From the NCBI RefSeq assembly GCF_002119685.1, contig NZ_CP021108.1:5704001-5768000 (forward strand): a stretch of 64,000 bases of DNA. The letters run 5' to 3'. This DNA is from Bordetella genomosp. 8 (GTDB lineage Bacteria > Pseudomonadota > Gammaproteobacteria > Burkholderiales > Burkholderiaceae_B). The position numbers and the translations under genes are program-made. The notes beneath the pieces are model-generated. The model was not told where the DNA came from and searched no databases. It saw only the letters and a program-made list of their open reading frames with translations. This document shows, piece after piece, positions 23,938-32,892 of this stretch (position 1 is the first letter of the stretch; the number at the start of each line of letters is the position of its first letter).

Positions 23938-24013
23938 GGCCTGGTAGCTCAGTCGGTAGAGCAGAGGATTGAAAATCCTTGTGTCGGTGGTTCGATTCCG
24001 CCCCAGGCCACCA
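23938..24013 (+). tRNA. tRNA-Phe (GAA)
   Basis: The 76-base sequence folds as a tRNA. Acceptor GGCCTGG pairs with CCAGGCC, the D-arm is AGCTCAGTCGGTAGAGC, and the anticodon loop TTGAAAA carries GAA (23971-23973). The T-arm is GGTTCGATTCC, and the 3' end ends in an encoded ACCA. A TATAGT element at 23918-23923 is a likely -10. It stands alone and is followed by a strong terminator. Confidence 0.97.
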
Positions 24014-24054
24014 AAGAATTTGCTTGTCACTGTTCGCTTGTCACTCAAGCACGT

Positions 24055-24080
24055 ACGCCGCGTCTTAACGCGGCGTTTTT
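24055..24080 (+). terminator. Terminator of tRNA-Phe
   Basis: ACGCCGCGT, loop CTTA, ACGCGGCGT forms a 9-bp stem followed by TTTT. It lies 42 bases after the tRNA. A short direct repeat (GCTTGTCACT twice, 24022-24045) lies between. Confidence 0.88.
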
Positions 24081-24108
24081 GTTTTCTACTTCACGTCGAA
24101 CAAAGACC

Positions 24109-24541
24109 TCAGACATTTGCGTGCGCAGGCGGCAACGCGTCCACCTTCTCCGCCACAGCCTGGCACGCAGCCACAAGGTCGGTGACGATACGGTCATCGA
24201 CATTGAGATCGCCTTCATACTCGCCAAGGTTGCGAACGTTATGGCATTTCGAAAGGACTCGCCAAACTTCGGGCCCGAGGCCAAGCGTGTGAGGTAGCAG
24301 CTGGAATACCCAGATACCGATTAGCACAGCGGTAGCCATTCCATCGAAGCGCGGCCAGACACAGTGCGTGGGCGGCGTTGTAGGCCAAGTCGAACCGGCT
24401 CTCGATTGAAAGCGTGGTATTGAGAGCGTCCCGCAATCGCGCATGGCCGGATCGCTTCAGGCCCTCGAGTTCTCGTAGGTCTGGAGGTTCGGCCTTGAGC
24501 GGCTTCCCCGGCCCGGTCAGGCCATCAAATGGGGAGGTCAT
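24109..24541 (-). pseudogene. Frameshifted HEPN-domain protein, partner of the upstream nucleotidyltransferase
   Basis: Two overlapping minus-strand frames together encode one HEPN-like protein of about 144 residues. The first (from ATG 24541, with a perfect AGGAGG) ends its homology at ALRWNGYRCANRYL. The second resumes at VFQLLPHTLGLGPEVWRVLSKCHNVRNLGEYEGDL. An extra base in a run of three C's at 24309-24311 would explain the shift; removing one restores NRYLVFQLL. The RNLGEYEG segment is where HEPN RNases carry Rx4-6H, but the His is absent. It overlaps the upstream gene by 17 bases. It may be a true pseudogene, a sequencing error or recoding. Confidence 0.75.
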
Positions 24542-25136
24542 CTTGGCCTCCTAATATCCAGATCTTGGGTTGATCCAGCACCCGCGTCAGAAAAGACTCT
24601 CGCGCAACGGAGCGTTTCTTGAATTCCTCACGGGTCAAGATGGTCGGATTCACTGGTCGGCCGAGCCTGATCCCAGCCTCTTCCAGGATCGCGAACACAT
24701 CGCTGTAAGTGATATGGTCGCTGATCAACATGAGATCGATGTCGCTACCGGAATGATCTGTTCTCTTGGCAACGGAGCCATACACGAACGCCGCTACAAC
24801 TTTTTGCCTGAGAGGCTCAAGCGCAGCACGCAACGGTTCTGCCACGGCGATCGTCTTCTCGACGATCGCGCATAGCTCCGCAAAGATGGGGCAGTCGGGG
24901 TTAGCTTGATAGTGCTTCTGGTTGCCGACGGGCTTCATGGTGATGAGGCCGCTCTGCAGCAGCGTGGCCAACTCGCGCTGCACCGCTCCCGATCCACTAT
25001 TAACGAGCCCAATCAGCTCCGCGGCGTAAAAGCTGCGCCCCGGGTGCCCGTATAGCCACCCTAGCACCCGCTGTTTGGTGCCAGGAAAAAGGGCGTCTGC
25101 GATGCCACAGCCGGGGTGGGGCCTGGTCGCCGCCAT
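24525..25136 (-). CDS. HTH plus nucleotidyltransferase (MNT-type) protein
   Basis: The 203-residue protein has an N-terminal winged helix (residues about 10-80; RSFYAAELIGLVNSGSGAVQRELATLLQSGL). A C-terminal minimal nucleotidyltransferase domain follows, with the active-site pattern GSVAKRTDHSGSDIDLMLI (GSx10-12DxD) near residue 120. In MNT-HEPN modules the nucleotidyltransferase is the antitoxin; the added winged helix suggests autorepression. The ATG at 25136 has AGGAG upstream. Three phased repeats before it look like its operator. Context beside tRNA-Phe suggests acquired DNA, though no att repeat was found. Confidence 0.8.
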   Translation of the reverse strand: MAATRPHPGCGIADALFPGTKQRVLGWLYGHPGRSFYAAELIGLVNSGSGAVQRELATLLQSGLITMKPVGNQKHYQANPDCPIFAELCAIVEKTIAVAEPLRAALEPLRQKVVAAFVYGSVAKRTDHSGSDIDLMLISDHITYSDVFAILEEAGIRLGRPVNPTILTREEFKKRSVARESFLTRVLDQPKIWILGGQDDLPI

Positions 25137-25152
25137 ACCGTCTCCTGGGTTT

Positions 25153-25211
25153 AAACCCTATTTGGGTTTCATTAAACCTTAAATGGGTTTTATGTTACCC
25201 AATTTGAGAAC
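25153..25211 (-). promoter_or_regulatory. Three operator repeats at 21-bp spacing before the MNT gene
   Basis: AAACCCTATTTGGGTTT (25153-25169) and AAACCTTAAATGGGTTT (25174-25190) are 17-bp imperfect palindromes with starts exactly 21 bases apart. A weaker third copy, TTACCCAATTTGAGAAC, begins 21 bases further at 25195. The block starts 17 bases before the ATG of the HTH-nucleotidyltransferase gene. The pattern suits cooperative binding of that protein's winged helix. Confidence 0.75.
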
Positions 25212-25235
25212 CTTGTCAAACAGCGCTCGGCGCGC

Positions 25236-26906
25236 CTAGCTTTCGTCATATGCGTAGACCTGACGCGCCGTTGTGACGTCAATGTTCCCGGCGCGCAAGT
25301 CTTCCCGCACCAGGTCCCGCGGACGTTCGCGCGGATCGCCGTAGCCTCCCGCGCCCGGGGTAATCACCTCCACGATGTCGCCGGCTTTCAGCACCCCAAT
25401 GTTGCCCTGGAACGGCTTCGTACCCGCGCCGAAGCGCAGTTCGCCCTTCCCGCCGGGGCCTCCGCCGTCCAGGCCCCAGGGCGAATACTTGTGCCGGGAG
25501 CCGTTCACCATCATGCGGCAGTCACGTTCGGCACGGTAGACGCGGCGCAGGCCCATGCCGCCGCGATGCCGTCCAGGGCCGCCGGAGTCGTCGACCAGCT
25601 CGTAACGCAGCAAGGTCAGCGGATACTCCTGTTCCAGGGATTCCGCCGGCAGGTTGGATGTATTGGTCATATGGACGTGTACACCGTCCAGGCCGTCCAG
25701 ATGCTGGCGCGCTCCCATGCCGCCGCCTATGGTTTCAAGGTAGGCCCAGGTACTGCCGTCGTCCCGGATCCCTGAGAACACCGCGGACACGCACGACCCA
25801 TTGCCCGCAGCGGTGACGCGATCCGGGATGGCGGGGGCCAGGGCGCCGTAGACCAGGTCCACCACGCGCTGGCAGGCGTTGATGCGGCTGTTGACCGCAG
25901 CGGGATGCTTGCAGTTCAACACCGTGCCTTCCTCGGCCGTCACCGCCAGCGGCCGCGCCAGGCCGCTGTTGGGCAATACCTCCGGATCCACCAGGCTCTT
26001 GACGGCGAAGTACACGGCGGCCAGCAAGGCCGTGTAGACCACGTTGATCGACGCGCGCACCTGCGGCGGGCTATCGAAATGCAGGCGCATCGCGTCGCCT
26101 TCGACGACGATCTCCACCGACATCTCCAGGTCCAGATCCTGGCCAAAGGGATCGAAGCGGTCCGTATAGCGATAGGTGCCGTCCGGAATCCGGGCGATGC
26201 CGGCCCGCATTTTCTTTTCCGCATAATCCTGCAGGGCCTGCCCGGCCGCCACGATGGTGTCGGCGCCGTAGCGCGCGCACAGCGATTGGATGCGCTGCAC
26301 GCCCAGCTGGTTCGCCGCGCGCTGTGCGCGCAGGTCGGACAGGCGCTCTTCCGGCACCTGGCAATTCAGCAGGATCAGCGCCTGCACTTCGCGTTGCAGT
26401 TCTCCGGCCCGATACAGCCGCACCGGCGGGATACGCAGGCCTTCCTGGTAGATGTGGGCGTTGCCGCGGTCGATGAAGTCCGCGTGGTGAGCGGTATTCA
26501 TGGCCCAGGCGACCACGCGGCCATCGAAGAAGATGGGTTCGGCCAACACGATGTCGGGCAGGTGGGTGCCACCGCCTTCGTAGGCATCGTTGCCGATGAA
26601 GACATCGCCCGGATTCAGCGTCTCGGGGCTGTAGCGCGCCAGGATGTGAGGCAGCATCGCCAGGAAGCTGCCCAGGTGCATAGGAATATGCTCGGCCTGG
26701 CACAGCACCTGCCCCTGCGCATCGAACAGCGCTGTCGAGCAATCCCGGCGCTCCTTGATGTTTGTCGAGTAACTGGTTCGCACCAGGGCCTCGCCCATTT
26801 CGTCGGCGATGGACGCAAACGCATTGCCCAGGATCTCCACGGTGATCGGGTCCAGCCTGGCGGGCGATCCCGTGCCCGCCACCGGGACGGATTGCTGCAT
26901 GTTCAT
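25236..26906 (-). CDS. Hydantoinase B/oxoprolinase family protein
   Basis: The 556-residue product is the B (beta) partner of the HyuA/HyuB, N-methylhydantoinase, 5-oxoprolinase and acetone carboxylase family. These enzymes use ATP to open or carboxylate their substrates. It has the conserved start DPITVEILGNAFASIADEMGEALVRTSYS, the GDVFIGNDAYEGGGTHLPDI metal segment and a C-terminal GPGGKGELRFG. The ATG at 26906 (MNMQQ) has CTGGAG upstream and overlaps hyuA's end by four bases. The substrate cannot be told from sequence. Confidence 0.85.
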   Translation of the reverse strand: MNMQQSVPVAGTGSPARLDPITVEILGNAFASIADEMGEALVRTSYSTNIKERRDCSTALFDAQGQVLCQAEHIPMHLGSFLAMLPHILARYSPETLNPGDVFIGNDAYEGGGTHLPDIVLAEPIFFDGRVVAWAMNTAHHADFIDRGNAHIYQEGLRIPPVRLYRAGELQREVQALILLNCQVPEERLSDLRAQRAANQLGVQRIQSLCARYGADTIVAAGQALQDYAEKKMRAGIARIPDGTYRYTDRFDPFGQDLDLEMSVEIVVEGDAMRLHFDSPPQVRASINVVYTALLAAVYFAVKSLVDPEVLPNSGLARPLAVTAEEGTVLNCKHPAAVNSRINACQRVVDLVYGALAPAIPDRVTAAGNGSCVSAVFSGIRDDGSTWAYLETIGGGMGARQHLDGLDGVHVHMTNTSNLPAESLEQEYPLTLLRYELVDDSGGPGRHRGGMGLRRVYRAERDCRMMVNGSRHKYSPWGLDGGGPGGKGELRFGAGTKPFQGNIGVLKAGDIVEVITPGAGGYGDPRERPRDLVREDLRAGNIDVTTARQVYAYDES

Positions 26907-28954
26907 TGAAACTCCAGGATGATGTTTTCTTGCGTGTCGACAGTGGCGCGCATGTCCGGCAACACCAGCGTCGTGGCGTCCATCTGCTCGACGATCGCCG
27001 GCCCCTGGAATGCATGGCCGGACCGCAGGGACTGCCGCGTATACACCGGACACGTCATCCACGACTTTTTCTCCGAGAACCAGACGTCGCGCTGGCCGAT
27101 CACCGCGCCTGCGACGCCATCCCCGGTAGGCTCGATGTCCGGCAAGGCGATCTTCGGCGTCTTCCCTATCGCGGCCAGCCGGCAGGTGACCAACTCTATC
27201 TTTCCGTCTGGCACCACGAAGCCGTACTGGCGTTGGTGGGCCTGCTCGAAGCCGTCGACCAGGCCGCGCAGCAATGTCGCGTCGTCGTCCGCTTGCGGCA
27301 CGGTCACCGGCAATTCATAGTTCTGGCCCGCATAGCGCATGTCCACGGTCATTTCGACGACCCGAGCGCCAGCCAGCACGCGCTCGCCCCCGAACCAGGC
27401 GGATGCTTCACCGGCCAGCTTGCCGAAAGTGTCGCGTATGACCGGCACGGCTTCCGGACGCAGTTCCTGGAACTGCGTCTGCATGAAATCGGTGCGCAGA
27501 TCCGTCAACAGCAGGCCCATCGCGCATAGGATGCCGGGCGTCTTGGGAACGATGATCCGCTGCATGTCCAGCTCGCGCGCCAGCCTGGCCGCGTGCAGGG
27601 GCCCTGCGCCGCCGAAGGCGAACAGCGCATACCCGCGTGGGTCGTGGCCTCTTTGCACGCTGATCACGCGTATGGCCTTGGCCATGTTGGCCGTGGCCAC
27701 CGCGATGATTCCGTGCGCGGCTTCCATCAGGCTCAGTCCCAGCCTGTCCGCCAGGCGCTGAATGGCGGCTTCGGCAAGATCCTTACGAACGGTCAGACGC
27801 CCGCCAAGCAGGGTGGTCGTGTTCAGCGTACCCAGCACGATATTCGCGTCCGTGACCGTCGGCTCGTCATTGCCCTTGCCATAGCAGGCGGGACCGGGAT
27901 CCGCCCCCGCGCTGCGCGGCCCGACCTTGAGCAGGCCGCCGCTATCGACGTAGGCGATCGAACCGCCGCCCGCGCCGACCGCGTGGATGTCCAGCATCGG
28001 CGCCTTGATCGGATAGCCGCCGGCATCCGCCTGGTTGGCTTGCGCGCATTGGCCGTCGGTCAGCAGCGCCACGTCGCTGCTGGTGCCACCCACGTCGAAG
28101 GTAATGACGTTGGGAAAGCCGGCCTTGCGCGAAATGGCCTGCGCGGCCACCACCCCGGTGGTCGGGCCGGACAGGATGGTGCGCACGGGCAGGCTCGCCG
28201 CCGTATCGAAGCTGATGATCCCGCCGTTGGACTGGGTCAACTTGGGCTCGACCCCGATGCCCAGGCTCTTGATACGGTCGTACAGGCGCCGGATATAGCG
28301 CTGCATGACCGGGCCGAGATACGCATTGACCACCACGGTCGACATGCGCTCGAACTCGCGGAACTCCGGAGCCACGTCGCTGGATGCGCAAACGAAGACG
28401 CCAGGCAATTCTTCCTGCAGGAGTTCCAGCGCGCGGCGCTCGTGCGCCGGATTGCGGTAGCTGTAGAGAAAGCACACGGCCACCGACTGCACGCCTTCTT
28501 TCGCCAGGTCTCGCGCGGCCGCGCGCAGTCCATCCTCGTCCAGCGCCAGGTCCACTGAACCATCGTGGCGCAGGCGTTCGACCACGCCCTTGCGCAACAC
28601 GCGGGGCACGAGTACGGTCGGCTTCATCGCCTGGGTGTCGTATAGATGCGGCCGCTTCTGCCGGCCGATTTCCAGCAGGTCGCGGAAGCCATCCGTGGTG
28701 ATAAGTCCCGTGGGCACACCGCGCAGCTGTATCAGCGCATTGGTCGCGACGGTGGTGCCATGGCCCAGGAAGCCTACTTCGCCCGGGTCGGCGCCGGCTC
28801 GTTCCAGCGCCTGCGCAATCCCGTCGGCGATGCCTATCGAGGGATCCTCGGGCGTGGAGGAAAGCTTCCAGACATGGCTCGCGCCCGTCCTGTCATTGAA
28901 TAAACACACGTCCGTGAACGTGCCGCCGGAATCGACGCCTAGTCGCCAAGCCAT
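26903..28954 (-). CDS. Hydantoinase A/oxoprolinase family protein
   Basis: The 683-residue product is the A (alpha) subunit of the same enzyme family, with the ATP-binding actin-like fold. Motifs are RLGVDSGGTFTDVCLF at the N-terminus, GFLGHGTTVATNALI, TILSGPTTGVVAA and the FDVGGTSSDVALL segment. The C-terminal domain (about 490-683) matches HyuA. It is cotranscribed with HyuB (overlap) and the two form one ATP-dependent enzyme. The adjacent Bug receptor suggests the substrate is an organic acid or cyclic amide. Confidence 0.87.
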   Translation of the reverse strand: MAWRLGVDSGGTFTDVCLFNDRTGASHVWKLSSTPEDPSIGIADGIAQALERAGADPGEVGFLGHGTTVATNALIQLRGVPTGLITTDGFRDLLEIGRQKRPHLYDTQAMKPTVLVPRVLRKGVVERLRHDGSVDLALDEDGLRAAARDLAKEGVQSVAVCFLYSYRNPAHERRALELLQEELPGVFVCASSDVAPEFREFERMSTVVVNAYLGPVMQRYIRRLYDRIKSLGIGVEPKLTQSNGGIISFDTAASLPVRTILSGPTTGVVAAQAISRKAGFPNVITFDVGGTSSDVALLTDGQCAQANQADAGGYPIKAPMLDIHAVGAGGGSIAYVDSGGLLKVGPRSAGADPGPACYGKGNDEPTVTDANIVLGTLNTTTLLGGRLTVRKDLAEAAIQRLADRLGLSLMEAAHGIIAVATANMAKAIRVISVQRGHDPRGYALFAFGGAGPLHAARLARELDMQRIIVPKTPGILCAMGLLLTDLRTDFMQTQFQELRPEAVPVIRDTFGKLAGEASAWFGGERVLAGARVVEMTVDMRYAGQNYELPVTVPQADDDATLLRGLVDGFEQAHQRQYGFVVPDGKIELVTCRLAAIGKTPKIALPDIEPTGDGVAGAVIGQRDVWFSEKKSWMTCPVYTRQSLRSGHAFQGPAIVEQMDATTLVLPDMRATVDTQENIILEFQ

Positions 28955-29026
28955 GTTCCATCCTGTTCCGCGTTATCTACATAAGGCCCGCCGGTACCGC
29001 GAAGGCGGCCGCGCGAGCCATCATCG

Positions 29027-30001
29027 CTACTGCAATTCCAAGCCCAATCGGTCGATGACGTTCTTGAATTCCCTGTTGTCGGACCGCACGCGCTGGGTGG
29101 CTTCTTCCGTGCTGGATACCACCGGGACCAGACCCATGTCCTCCAGCTTCGCGCGCGTGCCGGGGTCGTTAAGGAAGGCCGCGATTTCACCCTGGATCTT
29201 CCGGACCACGTCCGCCGGCGTCGCCTTGGGCGCCGCGACGCCGTACCAGGGCAGGCTCTGGAACGACACCCCCGATTCTTCGAATGTCGGCACGTCCGGC
29301 AACTGGCGGATGCGCTTCGCGCTGGAAATCGCCAGCGGCCGCACCTTGTTCATGCGGATCATCGGGATTTCGGTAATGACGTTGTCCATCATCGAATCGA
29401 GGGAGCCGCCCAGCAGGTCGGTCTGCTGCTGCGGCGTGCCCTTATACGGAATCAGGTTCAGCTCGATGTCGGCAGCCGCGACGAACTGCTGGGCGGCCAT
29501 GTATTGATGCGAGCCTATGCCCGAAGAACCCAAGGCCAGCGAGCGGGGCCTGGCCTTGGCCGCGGCCAGGTAATCCGCCAGCGTCTTGATGGAGGACTTC
29601 TGGTCCACCACCAGGACGAAGGGCACTTCGCCGATCACGATGATATTGACGAAATCACGGTCGCTGTCGAACGGCGGCTTCTTGTACAGATACGGCGTGA
29701 TCGAGGTATTGCCCGACGACGTCAGGACCAGCGTGTAGCCGTCCGGCTCCGACCGCATCGCCTGCGTCATCGCGATGACGCCGCCCGCCCCCGGCTTGTT
29801 CTGCACGATCACCGACTGGCCCCACACCTTGCCCAGGTGCTCGGCCAGCATGCGCGCCATGATGTCGGATGTTCCACCCGATGTGAAAGGCACGAGCAGT
29901 GTTATCGGCTTATCCGGATAAGCCGCCGATGCCACGCCGACGCGGCAAACCAGCATGGCGGCAAGCAGCCAACCCACGAGACCCACGAAACGCCTGATCA
30001 T
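29027..30001 (-). CDS. Bug-family tripartite tricarboxylate transporter receptor
   Basis: The 324-residue periplasmic binding protein has a signal peptide ending AASA/SAAYP (residues about 1-27). Family motifs are DKPITLLVPFTSGGTSDIMAR, the QNKPGAGGVIAM loop and QYMAAQQF. These receptors feed TctAB-type membrane parts, which are absent here, a common state in Bordetella. It lies between hyuA and the LysR gene, so it may bind the substrate of the hydantoinase pair. Confidence 0.9.
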   Translation of the reverse strand: MIRRFVGLVGWLLAAMLVCRVGVASAAYPDKPITLLVPFTSGGTSDIMARMLAEHLGKVWGQSVIVQNKPGAGGVIAMTQAMRSEPDGYTLVLTSSGNTSITPYLYKKPPFDSDRDFVNIIVIGEVPFVLVVDQKSSIKTLADYLAAAKARPRSLALGSSGIGSHQYMAAQQFVAAADIELNLIPYKGTPQQQTDLLGGSLDSMMDNVITEIPMIRMNKVRPLAISSAKRIRQLPDVPTFEESGVSFQSLPWYGVAAPKATPADVVRKIQGEIAAFLNDPGTRAKLEDMGLVPVVSSTEEATQRVRSDNREFKNVIDRLGLELQ

Positions 30002-30138
30002 GCACTTCCCCTTGTAAGAGACGGGCTCCGCTTTTTGATGCGGGATGCCCGGAAGCCGTCATGATCGAAGACGCGTGCACCCGTCGCAAATTCTTTGTAC
30101 GCGTGCAGCCATTCACTTCAGGAATGACCGTGATAACC

Positions 30139-31035
30139 CTAGAGTTCTTTCAGGCACTGTTCCAGCGTTTCGACGAAGCGCTGCCCCTGCATCGACAAAG
30201 GCACGCGCTCCGAAAGCACCAGGCCGACGCGCATCAGGCACTCCGGCAGGAAGGGTCGGCATTCGATATTGGAATAGTTGTTCGCGGCCAGCGAAAGGCG
30301 ATCGACCACCGCCACGCCGTATCCTTCCTCGACGATGCGACAGGTCACGCCAGTATTGTTCACGCGGATTTCCGCGGGCAAGGGCACGCCCGCGCTGGTG
30401 AACGCGTTTTCCACCATTTTTCCCAAGCCCAGGCTGGACCGGTATGCGATCAGCGGCTGTCCCGCCAGGTCTTCCGGAGTGATTTCAGCCCTGGCAGCCA
30501 GCGCATGTCCCTTGGGAAAGATGCACACCATGGGTGCCGACCATACGGTGCGTACCAGGGGGAATTCTTCTTCCGGGCCCGTGATGACGATGCCGATATC
30601 CGTGTGCTGGTTGCGCACGCTGCTGACGATGGCGTCCGCGCCTGACACCGTCAGGCTAAGCCTGGATTCGCGCCATGCCTGCTTGTAGCGCGCCACGACG
30701 CGCGGCAGAAGGTAGGTCGCTATCGCCGCGGTCGACTGCACGTTCAGGTGCGCCGCCTGTCCCGCCTGCAGCTCGGCGGCGACCTGCAGGAAGGATCGCA
30801 GTTCTTCGTTGACGCGATTGCCTTCCACCATCAATGCGTAGGCGTCGGCGGTAGGCTTGAGCCGGCTTCCGGCGGTGCGGACGAACAGCTGGAATCCCAA
30901 TTGCCGTTCCAGCGCACCCAGCGTCTTGCTGATGCTGGGTTGCGTCGTGCACAACAGGTTGGCGGCACCCTGCGCGGAGCCGGTCTGCATCAAGGCCAGG
31001 AAGACCTCGATGTATCGAAGGCGGATTGAAGTCAT
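30139..31035 (-). CDS. LysR-family transcriptional regulator
   Basis: The 298-residue protein has the N-terminal helix-turn-helix (ALMQTGSAQGAANLLCTTQPSISKTLGALE) and a LysR effector domain with two lobes. I use the ATG at 31035 (MTSIRLRYIEVFLAL), where homology starts, not the earlier codon at 31098. It is divergent from the 2-hydroxyacid reductase gene. It probably controls that gene, or the Bug-hydantoinase unit downstream, in response to a small organic acid. Confidence 0.9.
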   Translation of the reverse strand: MTSIRLRYIEVFLALMQTGSAQGAANLLCTTQPSISKTLGALERQLGFQLFVRTAGSRLKPTADAYALMVEGNRVNEELRSFLQVAAELQAGQAAHLNVQSTAAIATYLLPRVVARYKQAWRESRLSLTVSGADAIVSSVRNQHTDIGIVITGPEEEFPLVRTVWSAPMVCIFPKGHALAARAEITPEDLAGQPLIAYRSSLGLGKMVENAFTSAGVPLPAEIRVNNTGVTCRIVEEGYGVAVVDRLSLAANNYSNIECRPFLPECLMRVGLVLSERVPLSMQGQRFVETLEQCLKEL

Positions 31036-31155
31036 GCTCGAAACGAATAGGCTTGCGGTGAAAAAGAATTGGCGGGCCCATCGATGCGGCCTCACCATAT
31101 GCCTGCAAAGTTCAAAACCGATACTCCGGACACGAACAAGAGCAAGGGTCGAAGA

Positions 31156-32103
31156 ATGAAACTCCTACTGTATGTTGGCGGTGACGCGACACGGACGCGG
31201 ATGTTCCTGGATGCATTTACCGAACGCCTGCCGGATGCGCATATTCGCGTATGGGAAGCTGGCGATACCGCGCCGGCCGACTACGCGCTGGTCTGGAAAC
31301 CGCCCGTCGAACTGCTGCGCGCCCGCCCCGGCCTGAAGGCGGTGATCTATCTGGCGGCGGGCGTGGAATATCTGGCCGACCTGCTGCGGCGCAATCCCGG
31401 CCTGCTGCCCGCCAACGTGGCCTTGCTGCGACTGGAAGACGCCGGCATGGGCCGGCAGATGGTGGAGTATGCGAAGTACCATGTCCTGCGCTATTTCCGC
31501 CGCATGCACGAATACGACCTCGACCGCGGCAAACGGGAATGGCGCAAGCGCCCGCCCGAAGCGCTATCCGGGTTTTCCGTCGGTGTCATGGGCCTGGGCG
31601 TGCTGGGCCGGCAGGTCGCGACCGATATCGCGGAAATGGGCTTTCCGGTACGGGGCTGGAGCCGCTCGTCCAAACAGATCGAAGGCATACGATGCCATGC
31701 GGGCCAAGGGCAGCTGGGCGATTTCCTTGACGGCCTGCGCGTGCTGGTGAACCTGCTCCCGCTTACGCCGGAAACCGAGGACATACTCAATCGCGATTGC
31801 TTCGACCGCATGCGCGCTCCCGGCTATCTGATCAACATCGGGCGCGGCCACCACCTGGCCGAAGGCGATCTGCTCGCCGCCATCCAGGACGGTCGCATCG
31901 GCGGCGCGGCGCTGGACGTGTTCCGGCAGGAGCCGCTGCCAACCGACCATTTCTTCTGGAGCGAGCCTCGCATCAACATTACTCCGCACATTGCAGCCGT
32001 CACGCTGAACGATGAAGGGATAGCCCAGGTCGTACAGAAACTGCGCGCTCTGCAGGATGGACTGCCCGTGTCCGGCCACATCGATATGGCCCGCGGCTAT
32101 TGA
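31156..32103 (+). CDS. Glyoxylate/hydroxypyruvate reductase A-like 2-hydroxyacid dehydrogenase
   Basis: The 315-residue NAD(P)-dependent enzyme reduces 2-oxoacids such as glyoxylate or hydroxypyruvate. It has the Rossmann motif VGVMGLGVLGRQVATDIAEMGF near residue 140. The catalytic Arg (NIGRGHHLAEGDL), Glu (FRQEPLPTDHFFW) and His (NITPHIAAVT) are in order, as in GhrA. The ATG at 31156 follows AAGGGTCGAAG; the frame opens earlier but those residues are unconserved. It is the only plus-strand gene between the LysR gene and 38239. Confidence 0.9.
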   Translation: MKLLLYVGGDATRTRMFLDAFTERLPDAHIRVWEAGDTAPADYALVWKPPVELLRARPGLKAVIYLAAGVEYLADLLRRNPGLLPANVALLRLEDAGMGRQMVEYAKYHVLRYFRRMHEYDLDRGKREWRKRPPEALSGFSVGVMGLGVLGRQVATDIAEMGFPVRGWSRSSKQIEGIRCHAGQGQLGDFLDGLRVLVNLLPLTPETEDILNRDCFDRMRAPGYLINIGRGHHLAEGDLLAAIQDGRIGGAALDVFRQEPLPTDHFFWSEPRINITPHIAAVTLNDEGIAQVVQKLRALQDGLPVSGHIDMARGY

Positions 32104-32120
32104 AGCCGCGGCAACCGCGG

Positions 32121-32882
32121 TCAGTGCAGCAGCTGGGCCAGGAAGCGCTGGCTGCGTTCGTGCTTCGGCGAACCGAAGAAGGATTCCGGCGTGTCCTCTT
32201 CGACGATCGCGCCGCCGTCCATGAAGACGACGCGGTCGGCCACCTCGCGGGCGAAGCCCATTTCATGCGTGACGCAGATCATCGTCATGCCATCGTTGGC
32301 CAGTGTCCGCATGACGTCCAGGACTTCCTTGATCATTTCCGGGTCCAGGGCGGAAGTCGGTTCGTCGAAAAGCATGATGCGCGGCTTCATGCATAGCGAT
32401 CGCGCGATGGCGACCCGCTGTTGCTGGCCGCCCGAAAGCTGGCTGGGGTATTTGCGCGTGTGATCGCCCATGCGCACCCGTTCCAGCAAGGCGTTGGCGA
32501 TATCCTCGGCTTCGGCTCGCGCAATGCGTCGCACCCGCGTCAGCGCCAGCGTGCAGTTCTGCAGCACCGTCAGGTGCGGGAAAAGATTGAAATGCTGGAA
32601 CACCATGCCGGTGTTCTTGCGGATCTCGCGCATCGTCCTGGCGTCTTCGCCGACCGCCAGCCCGTTGGCCAGGATCGTGCCCTGGTGATGCCGTTCCAGC
32701 CCATTGATGCACCGTATCAGCGTCGACTTGCCGGACCCCGAAGGCCCGCAGATGACGATGGTCTCACCCGGCGCCACGGTCAGGTTGACGTCGCGCAATG
32801 CGTGGTACTTGCCGTACCACTTGTTCAAGCCATCGATTTGCACGGCGGGGCCCGAAGCTGCCACGCGCTGATCTTGTGTCAT
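32121..32882 (-). CDS. Polar amino acid ABC transporter ATP-binding protein
   Basis: The 253-residue ATPase drives a GlnQ-type importer. It has Walker [19 protein letters not shown], the Q-loop [11 protein letters not shown], the ABC signature [15 protein letters not shown], Walker [15 protein letters not shown] and the H-loop [12 protein letters not shown]. It is the last gene of a four-gene transport unit after the permeases; the next gene upstream ends 10 bases before it. Confidence 0.95.
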   Translation of the reverse strand: MTQDQRVAASGPAVQIDGLNKWYGKYHALRDVNLTVAPGETIVICGPSGSGKSTLIRCINGLERHHQGTILANGLAVGEDARTMREIRKNTGMVFQHFNLFPHLTVLQNCTLALTRVRRIARAEAEDIANALLERVRMGDHTRKYPSQLSGGQQQRVAIARSLCMKPRIMLFDEPTSALDPEMIKEVLDVMRTLANDGMTMICVTHEMGFAREVADRVVFMDGGAIVEEDTPESFFGSPKHERSQRFLAQLLH

Positions 32883-32892
32883 GGAGTTTTCC

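Noticed and set aside
24014..25235. tRNA-Phe-derived att direct repeat for an integrative element
   Set aside because: I looked for a copy of the tRNA 3' end near the far edge of the patch and found none; no integrase gene is present.
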